From positions 496,001 through 560,000 of the forward strand of contig NZ_RZNF01000012.1 in NCBI RefSeq assembly GCF_003992725.1: DNA of 64,000 bases, written 5' to 3'. Source of the DNA: Rhodomicrobium lacus (GTDB lineage Bacteria; Pseudomonadota; Alphaproteobacteria; Rhizobiales; Rhodomicrobiaceae). Shown here in pieces: positions 58,844 to 64,000 of the stretch. How positions within the stretch are numbered: position 1 is the stretch's first letter; each line of letters begins with the position of its first letter. The notes beneath the pieces are model-generated. The model saw only the letters and a program-made list of their open reading frames with translations, did no database searches and was not told where the DNA came from. The position numbers and the translations under genes are program-made.

Positions 58844-58909
58844 TCCGATATCGGACAGGTGGGTAGATATATCTGCGTCTATATATGCGTTGTATCGCTG
58901 TCTATATAG
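58844..58909 (-). promoter_or_regulatory. Probable molybdate-responsive (ModE-type) control region of modABC
   Basis: Upstream of modA lie several TATATA blocks: GATATAT (58866-58872), a direct repeat GTCTATATA at 58877-58885 and 58900-58908 (23-bp period), and the palindrome TCCGATATCGGA (58844-58855). ModE boxes are TATAT-rich dyads at this position in related bacteria. No modE gene is in the window. Confidence 0.45.
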
Positions 58910-59123
58910 TTGAGGGGAAAAACTGTCGACATCAAACGAGCGCGTGTCCGTTCACGGAACCGCTAGGCAAAATGCCCGGCTTCGCGCAAAATGACGCAGC
59001 GCGGTTCAGGGACATTCCGCCCGTAGGGCCCAATCGAAAAAACGCATTGTGCGAAGCAGCGCCGTCCGGGTTTTCTTTGCTGAAGACGGCGGGTGAAAAA
59101 CGAGTTCGGCTCAAAGAGGTGCC

Positions 59124-61883
59124 ATGATCGACACGCTTAGCCCTGCCCTCGGCGGTCTTCCCGATCTCGAGTCCCGCCTGCAGGACGATATCCGCCTTCT
59201 CGGCGCGCTCTTGGGCGACACCATCCGCGAACAGGAGGGCGACGAAGCCTTCCGGATCATCGAGATGATCCGTCGGCTGAGCGTGGCCTTCGAGCGCGAA
59301 GCCGATACCGACGCCGCCCGCGCCCTGGACGACATCATGGCCCGCGTCACGCCGGAACAGGCGGTCATCATCGCGCGGGCCTTCAGCTATTTCTCGCATC
59401 TCGCCAACATCGCCGAGGACAGGCATCGCATCCGCGCGGCGCGGGTCGCGCTCGAACGGCGCCCCGACGAGCAGGAAGGAAGCCTGGACCTCACCTTCGA
59501 GCGCCTGGCAAAGGCGGGGATCGCGCCCGACACCGTTTTCGACATGCTGGGGAACAGCCTCGTTTCGCCGGTGCTCACGGCGCATCCGACCGAGGTGCAG
59601 CGGCGCAGCATCCTCGACGCGACAAGCTCGATAGAACGCCTGCTCGAAGAACGCGACCGCCTCACCGGGCTCGAACTGAAACGCAACGAAGCCTTGTTAC
59701 GCGGGCGCGTGCTGCAACTTTGGCAGACGCGGCTTCTGCGCTCCACTCATCTCACCGTCGCCGACGAGATCGAGAACGCGCTGCGCTTTTACAAGTCCAG
59801 CTTTCTGTCGGAGATTCCCCGCCTTTACGAGACGCTGGAACAGCGCATCGGCAGGCCGCATGTCGGCTCGTTCTTCCAGATGGGATCGTGGATCGGCGGC
59901 GACCGCGACGGCAACCCGAACGTCAACGCCGATACGCTGAGGCTCGCTCTCAGGCGGCAAAGCGAAATCGCGCTGCGCAACTACCTCACCGAAGTGAATG
60001 AACTCGGCATCGAAATGCCGCTGTCCACCCGCCTCACCCAATGCACGCCCGAGCTTCAGGCGCTGGCCGAACGCTCGAACGACAACGATCCGCACCGGGC
60101 GGACGAGCCCTACCGCCGCGCGCTCACAGGCATCTACGCCCGGCTCGCGATGACGCTGCGAAAGCTCGCCGACAAATCCGCTCTCCGGCCGCCGCTTACA
60201 TCCGCCGAGCCTTATGCGCAGGCCGAGGATTTACTTGCCGACCTCGTCGTGATCGAAGAATCGCTGCTGGCGAACAAGGGCGGCGCGCTGATCGAAACGC
60301 GGCTCGGGCCCTTGCGCCGCGCGGTGGAGGTGTTCGGCTTCCATCTCGCCACCGTCGACCTGCGTCAGAACTCCGACAAGCATGAGGAGGTGGTCGGCGA
60401 GCTTCTGGCGACAGCGCGCGTCGCGCCCGACTACAAGGGGCTCGGCGAGGAAGAGAAGCAGGCCGTGCTGCTCTCCGTGCTGCGCGATCCGCGCCAGCTT
60501 CGCATTCCGACCGCCGCCTATTCCGACCTCGCCGCCTCTGAACTCGCCATCCTCGACACGGCGCGGGCCATGCGCGCAACCTATGGCGAGCGCGCCATCC
60601 GGCAATACATCATCAGCCACACCGAGAGCGTGAGCGACCTCCTCGAAGTGATCGTGCTTCAGAAAGAGGCGGGACTGATGAAGGGCGCGCTTGGCGACGC
60701 GGACGCGCGCGCGGCGCTGATCGTGGTGCCGCTGTTCGAGACCATCCCCGACCTTCGCCGCGCCGAGCACATCATGCGCGACTTCCTCGCGCTGCCCGGC
60801 ATCCATTCGCTCGCGGCGGCGGGCGACGGCATTCAGGAAGTCATGCTCGGCTATTCCGACAGCAACAAGGACGGCGGCTTTTTCACGAGCAACTGGGAAG
60901 TATGCCGCGCGTCGGTGGCTCTGGAACGGCTCTGCTCGGAAGACGGGCTTCGCCTGCGCCTTTTCCACGGGCGCGGCGGCACGGTGGGACGCGGCGGCGG
61001 CCCGACCTATCAGGCCGTATTGGCGCAGCCCGCAGGCACGGTAAACGGCCAGATCCGCATCACGGAACAGGGCGAGGTGATCGCGTCGAAATATGCGCAT
61101 GCGGAAATCGCCCGCCGCAATCTCGAGTCGCTTGCCGCCGCATCCATCGAAGCGACGTTGCTGTCGCCCCGTCAGCCCGTCCCGCCCGAGTTTCTCGAAG
61201 CGGCCGAGGAGCTTTCGGCGCTGAGCATGAAATCCTATCGCGCGCTGGTCTACGATCTGGAGGGCTTCGACGCCTTCTTCTTCGCCGCAACGCCCATCGC
61301 GGAAATAGCGGAACTCAACATCGGCTCGCGCCCCGCCTCCAGAAAGGCGAACCAGCGCATCGAGGATCTGCGCGCGATCCCATGGAGCTTCTCCTGGGGG
61401 CAGGCGCGCGCGGCGCTGCCGGGCTGGTACGGCTTCGGCACGGCGGTGCGCGCCTACGCGAAGGAAGCCCCGTTCGAGCGCACCGCGCTTTTGCGGCGCA
61501 TGCGTCGGGAGTGGCCGTTCTTCCGCACGCTGCTTTCCAACATGGACATGGTGCTTGCAAAGGCTGACATGCGGATCGCGCGCCGCTATGCCGATCTCGT
61601 GCCGGACAGACAGCTTGCAAGCCGTGTAACGGGAGCGCTGCTCGTGGAATGGAACGCCACCGTCGAAGCGTTGAACATCATCACCGGCTCGCCGGATCGC
61701 CTTGCCGACAATCCGCCGCTCGCGCGCGTGATCTCGCGGCGCATTCCCTATATCGCGCCGCTGAACCATCTCCAGGTCGAGTTGCTGAGACGCTGGCGGC
61801 GTGGCGATCACGCGGAGAAAATCCGTCTCGCGATCCAGATTTCGATCAACGGCGTGGCCGCCGGGATACGGAATACCGGCTGA
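59124..61883 (+). CDS. ppc: Phosphoenolpyruvate carboxylase
   Basis: Fixes bicarbonate onto PEP to form oxaloacetate, refilling the TCA cycle. 919 residues. Catalytic H154 in [17 protein letters not shown]; second active-site signature [18 protein letters not shown]; the glycine-rich loop [20 protein letters not shown]-terminal [21 protein letters not shown] lies upstream of the ATG. Usual allosteric control by aspartate/acetyl-CoA cannot be read from sequence. Confidence 0.97.
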   Translation: MIDTLSPALGGLPDLESRLQDDIRLLGALLGDTIREQEGDEAFRIIEMIRRLSVAFEREADTDAARALDDIMARVTPEQAVIIARAFSYFSHLANIAEDRHRIRAARVALERRPDEQEGSLDLTFERLAKAGIAPDTVFDMLGNSLVSPVLTAHPTEVQRRSILDATSSIERLLEERDRLTGLELKRNEALLRGRVLQLWQTRLLRSTHLTVADEIENALRFYKSSFLSEIPRLYETLEQRIGRPHVGSFFQMGSWIGGDRDGNPNVNADTLRLALRRQSEIALRNYLTEVNELGIEMPLSTRLTQCTPELQALAERSNDNDPHRADEPYRRALTGIYARLAMTLRKLADKSALRPPLTSAEPYAQAEDLLADLVVIEESLLANKGGALIETRLGPLRRAVEVFGFHLATVDLRQNSDKHEEVVGELLATARVAPDYKGLGEEEKQAVLLSVLRDPRQLRIPTAAYSDLAASELAILDTARAMRATYGERAIRQYIISHTESVSDLLEVIVLQKEAGLMKGALGDADARAALIVVPLFETIPDLRRAEHIMRDFLALPGIHSLAAAGDGIQEVMLGYSDSNKDGGFFTSNWEVCRASVALERLCSEDGLRLRLFHGRGGTVGRGGGPTYQAVLAQPAGTVNGQIRITEQGEVIASKYAHAEIARRNLESLAAASIEATLLSPRQPVPPEFLEAAEELSALSMKSYRALVYDLEGFDAFFFAATPIAEIAELNIGSRPASRKANQRIEDLRAIPWSFSWGQARAALPGWYGFGTAVRAYAKEAPFERTALLRRMRREWPFFRTLLSNMDMVLAKADMRIARRYADLVPDRQLASRVTGALLVEWNATVEALNIITGSPDRLADNPPLARVISRRIPYIAPLNHLQVELLRRWRRGDHAEKIRLAIQISINGVAAGIRNTG

Positions 61884-62056
61884 CGTAAGAACTCCACACA
61901 GCTTCCTTGGAGGCAAGTGATATATATAATTAAGTATACAGATGGATCAGCCGATGCTGGCCGCGCGTATGAGAAAGCCAAACGCTGGACCACCCGCCCC
62001 ACCATCACCGAGGCAGGAAGAAGTCGGACAGACCTCGGCACAGGTTCAGCAATAAT
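61884..62056. other. Junction between ppc and the HAD gene
   Basis: About 170 bases, AT-rich at 61918-61940 (TATATATAATTAAGTATAC). No terminator with T tract after ppc. It marks the left side of the compositionally different segment. Confidence 0.4.
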
Positions 62057-62842
62057 TCAGCCCGTTTGGGCAGCAATGACCACGTTGGCGGCTTCGACAA
62101 ACCCCACACCGCCCGGCCCGTTGGTAATCCACTGGGGCGCCGTGGGAATTTCGGATAAATAGCGCGTTACGGTGCTGACCCCCACCGAATGCCGGAAAAA
62201 GGCAAACATTGGTGCATCGTTGGTCGAATCCCCCACATAAAGAACCGCCTGATTTTCCACGGCAATATCCGTTTGATAGGTCTCGGCCAAAACCCGACGG
62301 GCCATAGCAAGTTTGTCGTATCCCCCCAACCACCCCAGAATCCACAGGTTGTTGACCGTTGTATCGGCCTTGTTTTCGCGCAGTGCGGCAAGGATGGCTG
62401 CCGCCATGTCCGGGTCATGGGGTTGCGCAAAGGCGATTGAGGTCAGCCGGAATTTTTGATCTTCGGCAAACCGGGCGGACGGAACGGCGGTTAAAACCCG
62501 CTGACCGATCCGGGCCAATTCTTCTGCCAATTTTTCATGATGTTCGGGCGCATGCCAGAAGTTCCGTTTTACGCCATGCCGGGTGGGCTCGCGTTCAAAA
62601 AAGAACCCGCCATTTTCGCCGATCACGCCATCCACCGGCCACATCCGGGCCATCTGATCGCACCACCCTGCCGGAGCAGCCGTCACCGGAATGACTTTGA
62701 TCCCCGCCTGTTGCAATCGTTCCAGAGCATGATAGGCCGCCGCGGCCAAGCGCCCATGATGGGTCAGCGTTTCATCCATATCGGTCAATACGAAACGAAC
62801 ATTCCTGAAAATCGAAACATCGGCTTGGGCCAGAGGAAGCAT
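62057..62842 (-). CDS. HAD-superfamily (type IIB) phosphatase
   Basis: 261 residues. Motif I FVLTDMDETLTHHGRL, motif II in IKVIPVTAAPAGW, motif IV VLYVGDSTNDAPMFAFF; cap-domain layout as in Cof, sucrose-phosphate or mannosyl-phosphoglycerate phosphatases. The ATG at 62842 has AGGT upstream; the open frame continuing to 63010 reads through the transposase relic. Its codon use is visibly less GC-rich than the neighbouring ppc gene, hinting at transfer. The sugar-phosphate substrate is unknown. Confidence 0.85.
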   Translation of the reverse strand: MLPLAQADVSIFRNVRFVLTDMDETLTHHGRLAAAAYHALERLQQAGIKVIPVTAAPAGWCDQMARMWPVDGVIGENGGFFFEREPTRHGVKRNFWHAPEHHEKLAEELARIGQRVLTAVPSARFAEDQKFRLTSIAFAQPHDPDMAAAILAALRENKADTTVNNLWILGWLGGYDKLAMARRVLAETYQTDIAVENQAVLYVGDSTNDAPMFAFFRHSVGVSTVTRYLSEIPTAPQWITNGPGGVGFVEAANVVIAAQTG

Positions 62843-62973
62843 GGTCGACCTGATCAGAGACAATGAGCGAGAAAAAACGTTATAAATTTTTAGAAGCTTA
62901 ACAAGCCTTTGCGGTGTGAATCCACAATGGAGATGTAACCGATATTTCCAAGATGGGTGGCCCATCCGCCCGT

Positions 62974-63155
62974 CAACATGGAGCCGGTTTCCGTGGGCGA
63001 GCGTCGTCAATCATCTCCAGGATGCGGCGAAACAGGTCACGCGGCACAGCAACCTCGGTCATTTGGAAGATGGTGTAGCGGGCATGGGCGATTACAACAT
63101 TGCCTTGAATCCGCACTTGCAGTTTCCCGGAAAAGCCATATTTTACGATGCGACT
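62974..63155 (-). pseudogene. Transposase C-terminal remnant (IS1380-like)
   Basis: A 60-codon open stretch on the minus strand, ending in TGA at 62974-62976 and bounded upstream by TAA at 63156-63158. It reads GKLQVRIQGNVVIAHARYTI then FQMTEVAVPRDLFRRILEMI, which closely resembles the C-terminal end of IS1380-family DDE transposases (a FQxAEVAVPRxLFxxIL block). There is no start codon or catalytic core, so only a relic. The family name is from memory of the motif and needs a search. Confidence 0.6.
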
Positions 63156-63187
63156 TTATACTGATCGTTTGAAGAAGGAACCGCCCG

Positions 63188-63394
63188 ATGAAAGTCAGCG
63201 CCCGGAATGTGTTCACCGGTAAAATAACGAAAGTTATCAAGGGGGCGACGACGGCTCATGTGGTCCTCGATGTCGGTGGCACACCCATCACGGCCTCGAT
63301 CACGAATGAATCCGTCGAAGATCTGGGCCTGAAAGAAGGTCAGGAGGCATCGGCGATCATCAAGTCTTCCGATGTCATCATCGCCGTGAAGTAA
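63188..63394 (+). CDS. mop: Molbindin (Mop), molybdate-binding protein
   Basis: 68-residue single Mop/TOBE domain: MKVSARNVFTGKITKVIKGA, then TAHVVLDVGGTPITASITNE and GLKEGQEASAIIKSSDVIIA. Such proteins assemble into rings that store molybdate or tungstate in the cytoplasm. A TATACT -10-like box lies about 30 bases upstream (63157-63162). It sits about 5 kb from modABC with ppc and the HAD gene between; a shared regulon is plausible but not shown. Confidence 0.92.
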   Translation: MKVSARNVFTGKITKVIKGATTAHVVLDVGGTPITASITNESVEDLGLKEGQEASAIIKSSDVIIAVK

Positions 63395-63470
63395 GTTTTG
63401 CACTCCGCCAACCGAGGAAGCGCGGTCGTCATCACTCGCGCTTTTCTTTGGATGGATAATCCCTGAGAAT

Positions 63471-63505
63471 AAAAAGCAGCGCTGCAATTGCCGCGCTGCT
63501 TTTTT
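63471..63505. terminator. Bidirectional rho-independent terminator
   Basis: AAAAAGCAGCGC (63471-63482) pairs with GCGCTGCTTTTT (63493-63504), loop of 10 bases. The A and T runs give a T tract on both strands, suiting the converging mop and phosphatase genes. Confidence 0.92.
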
Positions 63506-63509
63506 CAAT

Positions 63510-64000
63510 CTACACGCGGTCCGCCGTCTCGATTTCGCGGCCACGTCCGGCGTTGATGAAGAAATTGCGGATTTCCGGCCGGCGTTCGAGCTGAATCCGG
63601 TAGATCGCCCCCGCCGCGCGCGTGAATTCGCCGTCCCGGCCAAGGATCGCCTCGCCATATTCAAGAATGCGCAGGTTCGGCCATGCCTTGTCCCGCATCG
63701 CCAGAATGTGCTGCATGATCGTGTCGGCGGACAGCACCGTTTGCGACTGAGCCAGAAGCAGCGCCATCATGGCGGTCGAGCGCGAAATTCCCATGTGGCA
63801 ATGAACGAGCAGGTGCCTGAGGCTTCCGGCCTCGGCTTCCGAATCGCGGCCGAACGCCAGCATTCTTGCCACATCATCGGGCGTAGGAGCGACGTGTCCG
63901 GCAGTCTCCTCTATGATGTCGTGAAACCGCATCTCAAGTCGAGCGTGCTCCCCATAAGCGCCGAATGCCTCCGGCTCTGGCTCGTCAGGATCGAGAATCG
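63510..64000 (-). CDS. Tyrosine-phosphatase-like protein (partial, N-terminus outside window)
   Basis: The visible 163 codons include the cysteine-phosphatase signature LLVHCHMGISRSTAMMALLL (HCx5R) and the upstream general-acid region FHDIIEETAGHVAPTPDDVA. The frame is open to the right edge (LDPDEPEPEAFGAYGEHARL) with no convincing start, so the beginning lies outside. It ends 5 bases after the terminator stem. Probably a dual-specificity-like or tyrosine phosphatase; its substrate is unknown. Confidence 0.85.
   Translation of the reverse strand, partial: ILDPDEPEPEAFGAYGEHARLEMRFHDIIEETAGHVAPTPDDVARMLAFGRDSEAEAGSLRHLLVHCHMGISRSTAMMALLLAQSQTVLSADTIMQHILAMRDKAWPNLRILEYGEAILGRDGEFTRAAGAIYRIQLERRPEIRNFFINAGRGREIETADRV

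Overview
This is a chromosomal stretch of a GC-rich alphaproteobacterium, most likely order Hyphomicrobiales (Rhizobiales) and possibly close to Rhodomicrobium; the genus is an inference from gene content and protein style. Supporting signs are the dnaA-dnaN-recF-gyrB block next to rpsT, a nuo operon with a C-terminally extended NuoE, a TIGR02301-family protein, a rhizobial-type DUF1223 protein and an alphaproteobacterial porin. Almost every base lies in ordinary-looking genes. I see no rRNA, tRNA, CRISPR array, prophage or intact insertion sequence.

Layout. 1-483: start of an amino-acid ABC transporter binding protein, cut by the window edge. 781-8815 (minus): replication block rpsT, dnaA, dnaN, recF, gyrB, with an unusually long gap of about 1 kb between rpsT and dnaA that holds a terminator and a perfect GANTC-containing palindrome. 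8990-11265 (minus): a small membrane protein, CCA-adding enzyme and Nudix/CoA pyrophosphatase. 11438-18379 (plus): a four-gene MoxR-DUF58-BatA/DUF4159-vWA membrane system. 18648-25775 (plus): complex I genes nuoABCDEF, interrupted by a SAM methyltransferase (between C and D) and two small membrane proteins (between D and E); nuoG onward is not here. 25891-27960 (minus): soluble hybrid histidine kinase.

28380-31915 (minus): polysaccharide-deacetylase-like secreted protein, glpX and hom. 32146-34953 (minus): arsenic operon arsR-arsM-arsC-acr3 with overlapping genes and a clear operator/promoter. 35239-37322: ubiE divergent from a geranylgeranyl-reductase-like flavoprotein. 37426-42471 (plus): CBS protein, an archaeal/eukaryotic-type prolyl-tRNA synthetase, fmt, DUF1223 and EVE-domain proteins. 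42530-48610: acidic tail-anchored protein, stand-alone Fe-S oxidoreductase, porin with strong terminator, YggT, DUF167, FolD. 48725-53220: glutamine amidotransferase, Nudix, TIGR02301, M15-like peptidase, phosphomannomutase.

53530-61883: polytopic permease, a striking double-hairpin repeat element (55009-55174), bestrophin, modABC molybdate transporter (modB apparently starts at CTG) and PEP carboxylase. The right end (about 61.9-63.5 kb) looks like a small acquired patch: a HAD phosphatase, a transposase C-terminal remnant and a molbindin gene (mop), followed by a bidirectional terminator and a tyrosine-phosphatase-like gene cut by the window edge.

The most noteworthy unexplained items are the composite palindromic element, the insertion and split of the nuo operon, the palindrome upstream of dnaA, and the right-end patch with a transposase relic next to mop.
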